This document shows positions 44,295-52,760 of a stretch of DNA of 64,000 bases, one piece after another. The position numbers and the translations under genes were made by a program. The notes beneath the pieces are model-generated. The model ran no database searches and was not told the origin of the DNA. It was given only the letters and a program-made list of their open reading frames with translations. The first letter of the stretch is position 1, and every line of letters begins with the position of its first letter. Origin of the DNA: CAVQWT01 sp963717705 (GTDB lineage: Bacteria > Pseudomonadota > Gammaproteobacteria > Burkholderiales > Casimicrobiaceae); contig CAVQWT010000005.1 in NCBI GenBank assembly GCA_963717705.1, forward strand, positions 837,361 to 901,360, given 5' to 3'.

Positions 44295-45152
44295 TCATGA
44301 GGCGCCCTCCTCCGTCGGCGCGACGAAGTCGAAATGGTAGAGGTCGGTGAGCGGCCGGTAGCCGATCCGTGCGTAGATCGCGTTCGACGTCGGGTTGCCG
44401 ACGTCGGTCAGCAGGAACAGCCGCGGCGCCCCGGCGGCGAGCAGCTCGCGCGACAGCGCCGCCACCAGCGCGGTCCCGTAGCCACGCCGACGCCGCGCGA
44501 CCGGCGTCCACACCGGCCCGACGCGCGCGCCTTGCGTCCCGGCGTCGGTGTAGCCGGCGAGCGCGGCGCGTTCGCCGTCGACCTCCCAGATCCGGTACCG
44601 GCCGTCCGCCACCCGCCGCGGCACGATGGTGCCGACGCGCTCCTTGGTTTCGGGGACGCCGGCTTCCGCGACGAAAGCGAGCAGCTGTTCGACCAGCCAG
44701 TCGGTGTCCTCGCCGCGGCCCGCGCGGCAGCGCCCCGCCGGCGCGGGCAGGTCGGCGACCGCCGTCAGCACGTGGTGGCGCAGCCGGACCCGCACGACGT
44801 GCGTACGGCCGGTGCGCTCGCGCCACCTGCCGGCGAAGGCCGTGCAGGCGTCGAGCCCGCCGGCGACACCCTGCAGGCCGACGTGCTCGGCGGCCAGGTC
44901 GTCGGCAAACGCCGCCGCGGCGGTTGGATCGGAACCGTCGATGACGACGGCGCCGCCGCCGCGCTGCATCGCGAGGCCGGTGGCGACGGCGCCGAAGGTC
45001 GCGAGGTAGCTCCGCTCCGACGGTGGCGGCGGATCGCGCAGCAGCCCCAGCGCCCACGCGTCCGCGAACGCGGCGACCGCCGGGTTGCGGGCGGTGACCG
45101 GCGCCGCCGCGGCCAGGAACGCGGCGGGATCGGCGTGGCGGAATACGGTCAT
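44295..45152 (-). CDS. GNAT-family acetyltransferase, two-lobed
   Basis: 285 residues. The C-terminal GNAT fold shows ERAALAGYTDAGTQGARVGP, then VARRRRGYGTALVAALSREL (acetyl-CoA loop, about 215-234) and NPTSNAIYARIGYRPL. The N-terminal half is probably a degenerate GNAT lobe, as in COG3393-type predicted acetyltransferases. The substrate is unknown. The start is clear because its first codons are duplicated 53 bases upstream, where a copy encodes MTAIRHADPAAFLAPAAR. That upstream peptide's stop overlaps this ATG. Confidence 0.87.
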   Translation of the reverse strand: MTVFRHADPAAFLAAAAPVTARNPAVAAFADAWALGLLRDPPPPSERSYLATFGAVATGLAMQRGGGAVVIDGSDPTAAAAFADDLAAEHVGLQGVAGGLDACTAFAGRWRERTGRTHVVRVRLRHHVLTAVADLPAPAGRCRAGRGEDTDWLVEQLLAFVAEAGVPETKERVGTIVPRRVADGRYRIWEVDGERAALAGYTDAGTQGARVGPVWTPVARRRRGYGTALVAALSRELLAAGAPRLFLLTDVGNPTSNAIYARIGYRPLTDLYHFDFVAPTEEGAS

Positions 45153-45205
45153 CGCGCCGCCGGGGCCAGAAACGCGGCGGGATCGGCGTGGCGGATTGCG
45201 GTCAT
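45149..45205 (-). CDS. 18-codon ORF made by duplication of the GNAT start
   Basis: ATG at 45205 overlaps the DUF2189 stop (ATGA), and TGA at 45151-45149 overlaps the GNAT start (ATGA). The peptide MTAIRHADPAAFLAPAAR is a near-copy of the GNAT N-terminus MTVFRHADPAAFLAAAAP, at a 53-base offset. It may serve only to keep ribosomes moving from DUF2189 to the GNAT gene. Whether the peptide itself matters is unknown. Confidence 0.45.
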   Translation of the reverse strand: MTAIRHADPAAFLAPAAR

Positions 45206-46011
45206 CGCGCCACCGGTGCGTCGGCGGCAGGAGCGGCGGGCGCCGCCGGCGCCACCAGCGCCTGGTAGGCGTGCCACGTCGCGTGGCCGATCACCGGCAC
45301 CGTGACCGCGAGCCCGACGAAGGCCAGCGCGAAGCCGGCCGCGATCAGCACCGTGATCAGCAGCCCCCAGACGATCATCGCCGGCACGTTGGCGGCGAAG
45401 GTGCGCAGGCTCGTCAGCACCGCGACCACGCCGTCGGTGTTGCGGTCGAGCATCATCGGCACCGACACCACGCTGATCGCGAACACCAGCGCGGCGAAGA
45501 AGCCGCCGACGCAGAAGTAGGCAATCAGGAACTCGACGTTTTCCAGCGCGCGGATCTGCGCGACAAAGCCGTCGAGCGAAGGCATCTCGCCGGTGTAGAA
45601 CAGTGCGAACACGATCAGCGATGCCCGCGCCCACACCAGCAGGATCACGCCCAGCACCAGCGCGAACACGCCGATCGCGCCGAGGTTGGGGCGCCAGGCG
45701 TCGAGCGTCGGCGCGAGCCACGCGGGCTCGCCCCGCTGGCGGCGGCGCGACAGCGCGTACAGGCCGATGGCGAAGAACGGCCCGACGAGGAAGAACCCGG
45801 TGATCAGCGCCGACACGTATTCGTACGCATGCCGGAGCGTCAGCGCGATCGCCCAGCCCATCGCGGCGAAGCAAGCACCGTAGAAGAGGCTGGGTCCGGG
45901 ATGCGCGCGAAAGTCCGCCCACCCCGCGGCGAGCCAGCCCAGCGGCGCGCCGGCCGGCACGCGATTCACTTCGGGAAACGGCGACGCGCGTGGATCGGGT
46001 TCGAAGTTCAT
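45202..46011 (-). CDS. DUF2189 integral membrane protein
   Basis: 269 residues. The family opening VNRVPAGAPLGWLAAGWADF (about 15-34) is followed by FRAHPGPSLFYGACFAAMGW and about six membrane segments, including LIVFALFYTGEMPSL and IAYFCVGGFFAALVFAIS. An Ala/Pro-rich C-terminal tail is short. DUF2189 proteins are inner-membrane proteins of unknown function; some relatives are annotated as cytochrome c oxidase-associated, without proof. It is translationally coupled through an 18-codon ORF to the GNAT gene. Confidence 0.9.
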   Translation of the reverse strand: MNFEPDPRASPFPEVNRVPAGAPLGWLAAGWADFRAHPGPSLFYGACFAAMGWAIALTLRHAYEYVSALITGFFLVGPFFAIGLYALSRRRQRGEPAWLAPTLDAWRPNLGAIGVFALVLGVILLVWARASLIVFALFYTGEMPSLDGFVAQIRALENVEFLIAYFCVGGFFAALVFAISVVSVPMMLDRNTDGVVAVLTSLRTFAANVPAMIVWGLLITVLIAAGFALAFVGLAVTVPVIGHATWHAYQALVAPAAPAAPAADAPVAR

Positions 46012-46042
46012 CGCGGTGGCTCCGTCGGGGTGGGGGCAACCA

Positions 46043-46831
46043 TCAAAGGAAGGCCGCGAGCGCGTCGAGCACCGCGTCGGGCTGCTCGGCCATCAGCGCG
46101 TGGCCCGTGTCCGCCAGCGTGACGGCGCGCACGCCCGGCAGCGCGGCGATCAGCGCCGCCGCATTCTTCGGCGGCGCCATCAGGTCGCGCTGTCCCATCA
46201 GCACCAGCGCCGGCAGCCGCGCCGCCGCTGCGTGCGCGAGGCCGTCGGCGTAGGCGTTGCAGGCAAGGAGATCCGTGTGCAGCACCCCCGGGCGCGTGCG
46301 CTCCATCAGCCGCATCGCGTTACCGGTCAGCCACATCCCCGGCACCGCGTTGCCGCCCAGCTGCTTGCCGGGACTCACCGACCAGCCGTTGATCAACTCG
46401 AACGCCGCGTGGTCGTCGGCCTTCGCCGCGGCGAGCAGCAGGTCGGCCACCGGCATCGGCACCGACGGGCCGAGCAGCGCGACCCTGGTCACGCGCCCCG
46501 GATGCCGCGCGGCGCAGGCGAGCGCCGCCAGCGCGCCCAGCGAGTGGCCGACCAGCGCCGCGCGTTCGGCGCCGGCGGCGTCCAGCAGCGCCGGCACCCA
46601 GTCGGCGATCGCCTCGACGCTCGCGAGCGCGGCGCCGCCGGACCGGCCGTGGCCGGGCAGGTCGACGGCGAGCGCGTTCCAGCCGTGATGCGCGAACCAG
46701 CGCGACTGCAGCGCCCAGACGCTGTGGTCGTTCGCCGCGCCGTGGACGAACAGCACCGTCGGCTGCGTGGCGACGAGCGCACGCGCGCCGGTGTAGGCGT
46801 AGACCGGATGCGATGCGACGTTGAAGATCAC
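46043..46831 (-). CDS. alpha/beta hydrolase
   Basis: 262 residues. The oxyanion region TVLFVHGAANDHSVWALQ is at about 25-42. The nucleophile elbow VGHSLGALAALACA is near 93-106, and a late His in LADTGHALMAEQPD near 243-249. The acid is probably Asp in LMGQRDLMAPP. This is the soluble esterase/lipase/C-C hydrolase fold, and nothing indicates its substrate. No signal peptide is present. It stands 31 bases from the preceding MetY gene on the same strand. Confidence 0.9.
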   Translation of the reverse strand: MIFNVASHPVYAYTGARALVATQPTVLFVHGAANDHSVWALQSRWFAHHGWNALAVDLPGHGRSGGAALASVEAIADWVPALLDAAGAERAALVGHSLGALAALACAARHPGRVTRVALLGPSVPMPVADLLLAAAKADDHAAFELINGWSVSPGKQLGGNAVPGMWLTGNAMRLMERTRPGVLHTDLLACNAYADGLAHAAAARLPALVLMGQRDLMAPPKNAAALIAALPGVRAVTLADTGHALMAEQPDAVLDALAAFL

Positions 46832-46862
46832 GCGAGGCGGCCTGTCGGCACGGGCTGGCCCG

Positions 46863-48176
46863 TCACTTTCCCGCCGCGTGCAGCGCGCGCGACAGGTCGT
46901 CGATCAGGTCGTCGGGATGCTCGAGCCCGATCGACAGCCGGATCGTGCCCTCGGTGATGCCCGCGCGCCCGAGGTCGGCCGCCGCCATGCGGAAATGCGT
47001 CGTCGACGCCGGATGGATCACCAGCGATTTTGCGTCGCCGACGTTGGCGAGGTGCGAGAAGAGCTTCAGCGCCTCGATGAACCGGCGGCCCTGCGCGCGC
47101 GTTCCCCTGAGGTCGAAGCTGAACACCGCACCGCAGCCCCTGGGCAGCAGCCGCGCCGCCAGCGCGTGGTCCGGATGCGACGGCAGCTCCGGATAGCCGA
47201 CGCTCGCGACCAGCGGATGCGCCGCCAGGAACGCGACGACCTTGCGCGCGTTGTCGACGTGGCGCTCCATCCGCAGCGGCAGCGTCTCGATGCCCTGCAG
47301 GATCTGGAAGGCGACGAACGGCGACATGCAGGCGCCGAAGTCGCGCACGCCCTCGCGCCGCGCCCGCAGCAGGAACGCCGCCGTCGTCGACTCCTCGGTG
47401 AAGGTCATGCCATGGAAGCCGGCATAGGGCTCGGCCAGCGTGGGGAATTTGCCCCGGGCCGCCGGGTGGCGACCGCTGCCTTCCCAGTCGAAGGTGCCGG
47501 CATCGACGACGACACCGCCGATCACCACGCCGTGGCCGGACAGGAACTTGGTCGCCGAATGGAAGACGAGGTCGGCGCCGTGGTCGAACGGGCGCACGAG
47601 GTGCGGCGTCGTGAACGTCGAATCGACCAGCAGCGGCACGCCCAGCTCGTGCGCGAGCGCGGCCACGCGCGGGATGTCGAGGACGTCGAGGCCGGGGTTG
47701 CCCAGCGTCTCGCCGAAGAAGAGGCGCGTCGACGGTCGCGCCGCGGCGCGCCACGCGTCGAGGTCGCGCGGGTCGACGAACGTGGTGTCGATGCCGAAGC
47801 GCGGCAGCGTGTAGTCGAGCAGGTTATGCGATCCGCCGTAGAGCGAGCGCGACGCGACGATGTGGCCCCCGGCGCCCATCAGCGTGGCGATGGCGAGATG
47901 CAGCGCCGCCTGCCCGCTGGCGGTGGCAATCGCGCCGACCCCGCCCTCGAGCGCGGCGACGCGCTCCTCGAGCACCGCGACCGTCGGATTGGAGATGCGC
48001 GAGTAGACGTGGCCGGCGCGCTCCATGTTGAACAGCGCCGCGGCGTGGTCGCTGTCGGGGAACACGAACGAGGCCGTCTGGTAGATCGGCGTCGCCCGCG
48101 CACCGGTCGCCGGGTCGGGCCGCGCGCCGGCGTGCAGCGCCAGCGTGTCGGGATGGAACGTCTTCGGCTTGGTCAT
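46863..48176 (-). CDS. metY: O-acetylhomoserine sulfhydrylase (MetY-type, PLP)
   Basis: 437 residues, the expected length for the Cys/Met metabolism PLP family. MTKPKTFHPDTLALHAGARP is the typical opening. RISNPTVAVLEERVAALEGG, ASGQAALHLAIATLMGAGGH and the PLP lysine in VFHSATKFLSGHGVVIGG follow. The C-terminus SIGLEHPDDLIDDLSRAL is characteristic. It makes homocysteine from O-acetylhomoserine and sulfide in direct sulfhydrylation. The nearby homoserine-dehydrogenase-like gene (33 kb) is not adjacent, so a metabolic link is only possible. Confidence 0.93.
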   Translation of the reverse strand: MTKPKTFHPDTLALHAGARPDPATGARATPIYQTASFVFPDSDHAAALFNMERAGHVYSRISNPTVAVLEERVAALEGGVGAIATASGQAALHLAIATLMGAGGHIVASRSLYGGSHNLLDYTLPRFGIDTTFVDPRDLDAWRAAARPSTRLFFGETLGNPGLDVLDIPRVAALAHELGVPLLVDSTFTTPHLVRPFDHGADLVFHSATKFLSGHGVVIGGVVVDAGTFDWEGSGRHPAARGKFPTLAEPYAGFHGMTFTEESTTAAFLLRARREGVRDFGACMSPFVAFQILQGIETLPLRMERHVDNARKVVAFLAAHPLVASVGYPELPSHPDHALAARLLPRGCGAVFSFDLRGTRAQGRRFIEALKLFSHLANVGDAKSLVIHPASTTHFRMAAADLGRAGITEGTIRLSIGLEHPDDLIDDLSRALHAAGK

Positions 48177-48273
48177 CGGCGCTCGGCAGGCGGTACGGGC
48201 GGACGGCGCCATCGTTCGCGCCGGACTGCGGCCGATTCTAAGCGCCGCCCCGCCGCGCGACAACGGCGCGGCG

Positions 48274-48279
48274 TAAGAT
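48274..48279 (+). promoter_or_regulatory. putative -10 box TAAGAT of the radical SAM gene
   Basis: TAAGATC lies 14 bases before the ATG at 48294 in the divergent gap with metY. It is a weaker match to the TANAATC pattern. Confidence 0.3.
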
Positions 48280-48293
48280 CGCCCGTTCCCGCC

Positions 48294-49577
48294 ATGAAGA
48301 CTCGACCCTCCGCCGCCCCCGGCGCCCCCTCCGACGAGCACGCCTTCGACGCCGACGCCGAACCGGCGCGCGCCGCGCCGCCGCGCCCGGTCCGCGGCCG
48401 AGGCGCCACGTTCAATCCGGAGAACCGCTTCCGGCGCGACTCGCGCGAAGCCGTCGACGACGGCTGGGCCCGGCCCGGCAGCGATCCGACCGGCGAGGGC
48501 GCGTCGGGCTCCGTCGGGGCCGCCGCGGAAGGCACCGCGGGCGCGGCGATTGCCGGCGCCGGCGACGACGAGCCGCCGCCGCTGCAGACGACGGTGTCGA
48601 TCCAGCAGGCGCGCACGATCATCTCGCGCAACACGTCGCCGGACATCCCGTTCACGCAGTCGATCAATCCGTACCAGGGCTGCGAGCACGGCTGCGTCTA
48701 CTGCTACGCGCGACCCTCGCACGCCTACCTCGACCTCTCGCCGGGCCTCGACTTCGAGACCAAGCTCTTCGCCAAGCCGAACGCCGCGCAGCTGCTGCGC
48801 GCCGAGCTCGCGAAGCCGGGCTACGCCTGCGACCCGATCGCACTGGGCACGAACACCGACCCGTACCAGCCGATCGAGCGCGAGTGGAAGGTCACGCGGG
48901 CGATCCTCGAGGTGCTGGCCGAGACGGGTCATCCATTCTCGATCGTCACCAAGTCGTCGCTGGTCGAGCGCGATCTCGACATTATCGCGCCGATGGCCGC
49001 GCGCAACCTTGCCCGCGTCTACGTGTCGGTGACGACGCTGGACCGCCGGCTCGCGCGCACGCTGGAGCCGCGCGCCGCCGCGCCGCAGCGGCGGCTGGCG
49101 ACGATCCGCGCGCTGGCGCAGGCCGGCGTCCCGGTCGGCGTGATGACGGCGCCGATCATCCCGCAGCTCAACGACCGCGACCTCGAGGCGATTCTAGAGG
49201 CCGCCGCAGCGGCCGGCGCGCGGCACGCGGGCTGGGTGCTGCTGCGGCTGCCGCGCGAGGTGGCGCCGCTTTTCCGCCAGTGGCTCGACGCGCACCACCC
49301 GCTGCGGGCAGAGCACGTGATGAGCCTGGTGCAGCAACTGCGCGGCGGCCGCGACAACGACCCGCGCTTCGGCGCGCGGATGCGCGGCAGCGGCCCCTAC
49401 GCCGACCTGATCGAGCAGCGCTTCGCGCTCGCCTGCAGGCGCCTCGGGCTCGCGCGCGACCGCGATGCGCTCGACAGGACGCAGTTCAGGCCGCCGTTAG
49501 TGTCGACGTTACGGGGCACGGCGCGTCCGTCGCCGGCCGACCACGGCGGCGGCGGCGGCCAACTCGATCTCTTCTGA
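48294..49577 (+). CDS. PA0069-family radical SAM protein (SplB-like)
   Basis: 427 residues. A long low-complexity N-terminus (about 1-95, Ala/Gly/Pro-rich, with RGRGATFNPENRFRR) precedes the radical SAM core. The 4Fe-4S motif CEHGCVYCYARP is near 130-141, followed by YLDLSPGLDFETKLFAK and DPIALGTNTDPYQPIERE. SVTTLDRRLARTLEPRAAAP is typical of the Rv2578c/PA0069 group related to spore photoproduct lyase. The function of this group is unknown. The gene is monocistronic and divergent from metY. Confidence 0.9.
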   Translation: MKTRPSAAPGAPSDEHAFDADAEPARAAPPRPVRGRGATFNPENRFRRDSREAVDDGWARPGSDPTGEGASGSVGAAAEGTAGAAIAGAGDDEPPPLQTTVSIQQARTIISRNTSPDIPFTQSINPYQGCEHGCVYCYARPSHAYLDLSPGLDFETKLFAKPNAAQLLRAELAKPGYACDPIALGTNTDPYQPIEREWKVTRAILEVLAETGHPFSIVTKSSLVERDLDIIAPMAARNLARVYVSVTTLDRRLARTLEPRAAAPQRRLATIRALAQAGVPVGVMTAPIIPQLNDRDLEAILEAAAAAGARHAGWVLLRLPREVAPLFRQWLDAHHPLRAEHVMSLVQQLRGGRDNDPRFGARMRGSGPYADLIEQRFALACRRLGLARDRDALDRTQFRPPLVSTLRGTARPSPADHGGGGGQLDLF

Positions 49578-49689
49578 CCGGGAGCGGTCCGCAGGGACTG
49601 CGACGCGCGGACGAGTGCAGACGCGCCCGGTTGCACGGCGTCCTGCCCGCGCCGCCGCAGCAATGCCGCGGCCGCGTGTCACGGCGAGC

Positions 49690-50880
49690 TCAATGCACGC
49701 CCGCCTTGATTCGCTGCAGCTTTGCCGCGTAGAGCTCGCGGTCGACGCGCGTCGTGCTGTTCTCGCGGGCCAGCGTCAGGTGCCGCTGCACCTGGTCGAC
49801 GTCGCCGAGGCCCGCGTAGACGACGGCGAGCCAGAAGTGCACCTCGTGGTAGTCGGACGAGCGCGCCGCCTCCCGTTCCAGCAGCTCGCGCGCCGTCCGG
49901 TAGTCGCCCGCGCGCAGCGCCGCCTGCGCCCGCCTGAGATCGGTGAACGGGGGATTCGGCTCGAGCTCGGCCAGCTGTCGACGCACCTGCTGCGCCTCGT
50001 CGCCGCGCCCGAGCTGGTCGAGCACCAGCGCGCGGTTCGACATCGCGCCGGCGTTGCGGGGGTCGCGCGACAGCGCGTACGCATACGCGCGCTCGGCGTC
50101 CGCCGGGCGCCCCGCCCGCTGGTAGATGGCGCCCAGCGTGTTGTAGGTGCTGGTGAACTCCGGGTCCTGCCGGATCGCTTCCCGGGCCCAGGCGTAGGCG
50201 TCGGCGTAGCTCCCTCGCGCCATCGTCTCGGCGGCGCGGTTGTTCATGTACATGGCGACGACTGTCTTCTCCTCGAGCGTCCGCGTGCGCACGCCGCGCA
50301 GGTCCTCGGGCGGCAGGAAGTCGACGAGCAGCGGATCGGGGGCGAGGTGGCGGAACATGATGCCGTTCGGCACCACCCCCAGCGTGAGGTTGACGTGGCT
50401 GATCGAATACTGGATGTCGCCGGTGCGGCTGTACGTCGCGTCGACGTCCACCTCCTGGAACCGCACCGGCACCCCCATCGCCTTGGCGAAAGCCGCGGTC
50501 ATGATGACCAGCGACAGGCAGTTGCCGCTGCGCGCCGCGAACGCCTGCGCGGCATTCCGGGTCTCGACCGAGTCGTACTGGAGCTTCAGCCCGCCGCTGC
50601 GATACAGCCCGGCGACGAGTCCCCGGCGCGGGCCGAGCTCGCGCACCGACGCCGCGATCTCGGTGCGCAGGTACGCGCGCATGGCGTCGTCGAGGGCGAA
50701 GACCTGCGCGGCGTCGGGGCGCTCGGACGGCTCCGCGAACGCGGCGTCGTCGAACAGCTGCGCCGCCTGCGGCGCGGTCGGGGCGAGCGCGCAGCCCCCG
50801 AGGAACAGCGACAGCGCGGCGATCGTCGCCGCCAGGATCGGGATTGCACGGCGGGTCGCACCTTGGGTCGCAGTCGTCAT
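49690..50880 (-). CDS. lipoprotein with transglutaminase-like and TPR domains
   Basis: 396 residues from ATG 50880. The signal peptide ends LFLGGCALAP (lipobox Cys near residue 30). Residues about 95-220 resemble a transglutaminase-like fold: AFAARSGNCLSLVIMTAAFA has the expected Cys at the start of a helix, and YSISHVNLTLG the expected His. The C-terminal half is a run of TPR repeats (about 240-390), such as TYNTLGAIYQRAGRPADAER and EVHFWLAVVYAGLGDVDQVQ. Similar outer-membrane lipoproteins are annotated as TPR or transglutaminase proteins; the partner is unknown. Confidence 0.85.
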   Translation of the reverse strand: MTTATQGATRRAIPILAATIAALSLFLGGCALAPTAPQAAQLFDDAAFAEPSERPDAAQVFALDDAMRAYLRTEIAASVRELGPRRGLVAGLYRSGGLKLQYDSVETRNAAQAFAARSGNCLSLVIMTAAFAKAMGVPVRFQEVDVDATYSRTGDIQYSISHVNLTLGVVPNGIMFRHLAPDPLLVDFLPPEDLRGVRTRTLEEKTVVAMYMNNRAAETMARGSYADAYAWAREAIRQDPEFTSTYNTLGAIYQRAGRPADAERAYAYALSRDPRNAGAMSNRALVLDQLGRGDEAQQVRRQLAELEPNPPFTDLRRAQAALRAGDYRTARELLEREAARSSDYHEVHFWLAVVYAGLGDVDQVQRHLTLARENSTTRVDRELYAAKLQRIKAGVH

Positions 50881-51079
50881 CGGGCACCTCCGCATCCGTT
50901 GCGGCCCTGCCCGGGGCCGGGCCGGCCTGGACGTCGACAAGGATGAACCCGATCGGGCGGCACCGCAACGTTGGCGGCGGCGGGCGGCGGTATCATTGGC
51001 GGCTGGAAGCGCGCGCCGGCCTGATCCCGCGGCAGGGACCCGGGTCCGGCGCGCGCCACCGAACGGAGATGCGCCGACG

Positions 51080-51781
51080 ATGCCACGCCCGAAGCAGCCG
51101 CCCACGAAGAAGCGCCCCGCCGCCCGGACCGCCCGGCCCACGCTGCGCGACCGCCTCGCCGCCTGCTACACCGGCGCGGTGCACGACGTGCTGCGGATGA
51201 TGGGGCGCGAGAACATCGTGCTGCCGCCGGCGATCAAGTCGATCGCGCCGGGGCAGAAGCTCGCCGGCCCCGTCTGGACCGTCGCCGGCCACATCGACCG
51301 GACCCGGTCGCGCCACGACTGCCTGCTGGGCTGGTGCACGCTGCTGGCGAAGGCGCCCTCCGGCCACGTCGTCGTCTGCCAGCCGCACAACCACGAGGTC
51401 GCGCTGATGGGCGAGCTGTCGGCGCAGACGCTGGCGGCGCGCGGGGTGCTGGGCTACGTCGTCGACGGCGGCTCGCGCGACACCGACCTGGTGCTGGAAC
51501 AGGGCTTCCCGGTGTTCTGTTCGTTCCTGACGCCGTCGGACATCGTCGCGCGCTGGATTCCGCACGCATACGGCGAGCCGGTCGACATCGGCGGCGTCAC
51601 CATCGCCACCGGCGACTGGCTGCTGGGCGACCGCGACGGCGTCGTCATCATCCCGCGCGACCTGGTCGACGAGGTCGTGGCCCGGACCGAGGAAGTCGTC
51701 GCCACCGAGAGCGACATGCGCCGCGCGCTCGTCTCGGGGATGGACCCGGTCGAGGCCTACAACCAGTACGGAAAGTTCTGA
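51080..51781 (+). CDS. RraA-family protein (HMG/CHA aldolase-like)
   Basis: 233 residues from ATG 51080; the longer frame upstream belongs to the opposite gene. A Lys/Arg/Pro-rich N-terminal 25 residues precede RDRLAACYTGAVHDVLRMMG. The family core follows: VWTVAGHIDRTRSRHDCLLG, then ELSAQTLAARGVLGYVVDGGSRD with the catalytic Arg-Asp pair, and DWLLGDRDGVVIIPRDLVDE. It fits 4-hydroxy-4-methyl-2-oxoglutarate/4-carboxy-4-hydroxy-2-oxoadipate aldolases and RraA-like proteins. Next to two UxaA parts, an aldolase role in sugar-acid or organic-acid catabolism is more likely than RNase E control. Confidence 0.85.
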   Translation: MPRPKQPPTKKRPAARTARPTLRDRLAACYTGAVHDVLRMMGRENIVLPPAIKSIAPGQKLAGPVWTVAGHIDRTRSRHDCLLGWCTLLAKAPSGHVVVCQPHNHEVALMGELSAQTLAARGVLGYVVDGGSRDTDLVLEQGFPVFCSFLTPSDIVARWIPHAYGEPVDIGGVTIATGDWLLGDRDGVVIIPRDLVDEVVARTEEVVATESDMRRALVSGMDPVEAYNQYGKF

Positions 51782-51788
51782 GCGCCGC

Positions 51789-52070
51789 GTGCCGCATTCG
51801 GTGCTGAAGCTCGCCCCCGCCGACAACGTGGTCGTCGCGCTGCGGGACCTGTCCGCCGGCGAGGCGTTCACGCTCGACGGCGCCACCGTCGTGCTCACGC
51901 GCGACGTCGCCGTCGGGCACAAGATCGCCGCCGGCGCGATCGCCGCCGGCGAGCGGATCTTCAAGTACAACTGCCCCATCGGCCGCGCGACGCGCGCCAT
52001 CGCCGCGGGCGAATACGTGCACACGCACAACGTCGCCAGCGATTACCTGCCCACCTACACGCTGCCCTGA
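51789..52070 (+). CDS. UxaA-family N-terminal (SAF) subunit
   Basis: 93 residues from GTG 51789, 7 bases after the RraA-like stop. The sequence matches the SAF domain of altronate/galactarate dehydratases: LAPADNVVVALRDLSAGEAF, VGHKIAAGAIAAGERIFKYN and IGRATRAIAAGEYVHTHNVA. In many bacteria the SAF domain and the larger C-terminal domain are separate subunits that together dehydrate a sugar acid. Here the matching C-terminal subunit is one gene further on. The next gene starts directly after the stop. Confidence 0.87.
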   Translation: MPHSVLKLAPADNVVVALRDLSAGEAFTLDGATVVLTRDVAVGHKIAAGAIAAGERIFKYNCPIGRATRAIAAGEYVHTHNVASDYLPTYTLP

Positions 52071-52760
52071 GTGAAACTCGCGATCATCCCCGTCACGCCG
52101 TTCCAGCAGAACTGCTCGCTGGTCATCTGCCAGGCCACCAACCGTGCCGCGTTCGTCGACCCCGGCGGCGACGTCGACCGCCTGTTCGAGGCGCTCGCCT
52201 CGACCGGGGCGACGCTGGAAAAGGTGCTGGTGACGCACGGCCACATCGACCACTGCGGCGGCGTCGCCGAGGTCGCCGAGCGCGCCGGCGTGCCGGTCGA
52301 GGGCCCGCACCGCGACGACGCGTTCTGGATCGACCAGCTCGGCGCGCAGGGGACGATGTTCGGCGTCCGCGGCGCGCGGCCGTTCACCCCCGACCGCTGG
52401 CTCGCCGGCGGCGACACCGCCACCGTCGGCAACCTCGCGTTCGAAGTGCGCCACACCCCGGGCCACACCCCCGGCCACGTGATCTTCGCCAGCCGCGACC
52501 ACGGCGTCGCGTTCGTCGGCGACGTGCTGTTCCAGGGCTCGATCGGCCGCACCGATTTCCCGCGCGGCGACTACGACACGCTGATCCACTCGATCACGCA
52601 CGAGCTGTGGCCGCTGGGCGACGACACGCAGTTCGTCCCCGGTCACGGGCCGATGTCCACTTTCGGCGAGGAGCGGCGGACCAACCAGTTCGTCAGCGAC
52701 GCGGCACTCGGGCGGATGCAGCTCGGGCGGGCCGGCTTCCGCGGCCCGGCGGCGCCGTGA
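52071..52760 (+). CDS. MBL-fold hydrolase (glyoxalase II/YcbL-like)
   Basis: 229 residues from a GTG that follows the UxaA-N stop directly. Metal motifs: THGHIDHCGG (about 54-63), HTPGHTPGHVIF (second His) and VGDVLFQGSIGRTDFPRGD with the bridging Asp. A final His is in FVPGHGPMSTFGEE. This is the standard glyoxalase II-type set and fits YcbL-like enzymes. It probably cleaves a thioester or lactone. Lying between the two UxaA subunits, it may handle an intermediate or toxic by-product of that pathway; this is inference. Confidence 0.88.
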   Translation: MKLAIIPVTPFQQNCSLVICQATNRAAFVDPGGDVDRLFEALASTGATLEKVLVTHGHIDHCGGVAEVAERAGVPVEGPHRDDAFWIDQLGAQGTMFGVRGARPFTPDRWLAGGDTATVGNLAFEVRHTPGHTPGHVIFASRDHGVAFVGDVLFQGSIGRTDFPRGDYDTLIHSITHELWPLGDDTQFVPGHGPMSTFGEERRTNQFVSDAALGRMQLGRAGFRGPAAP

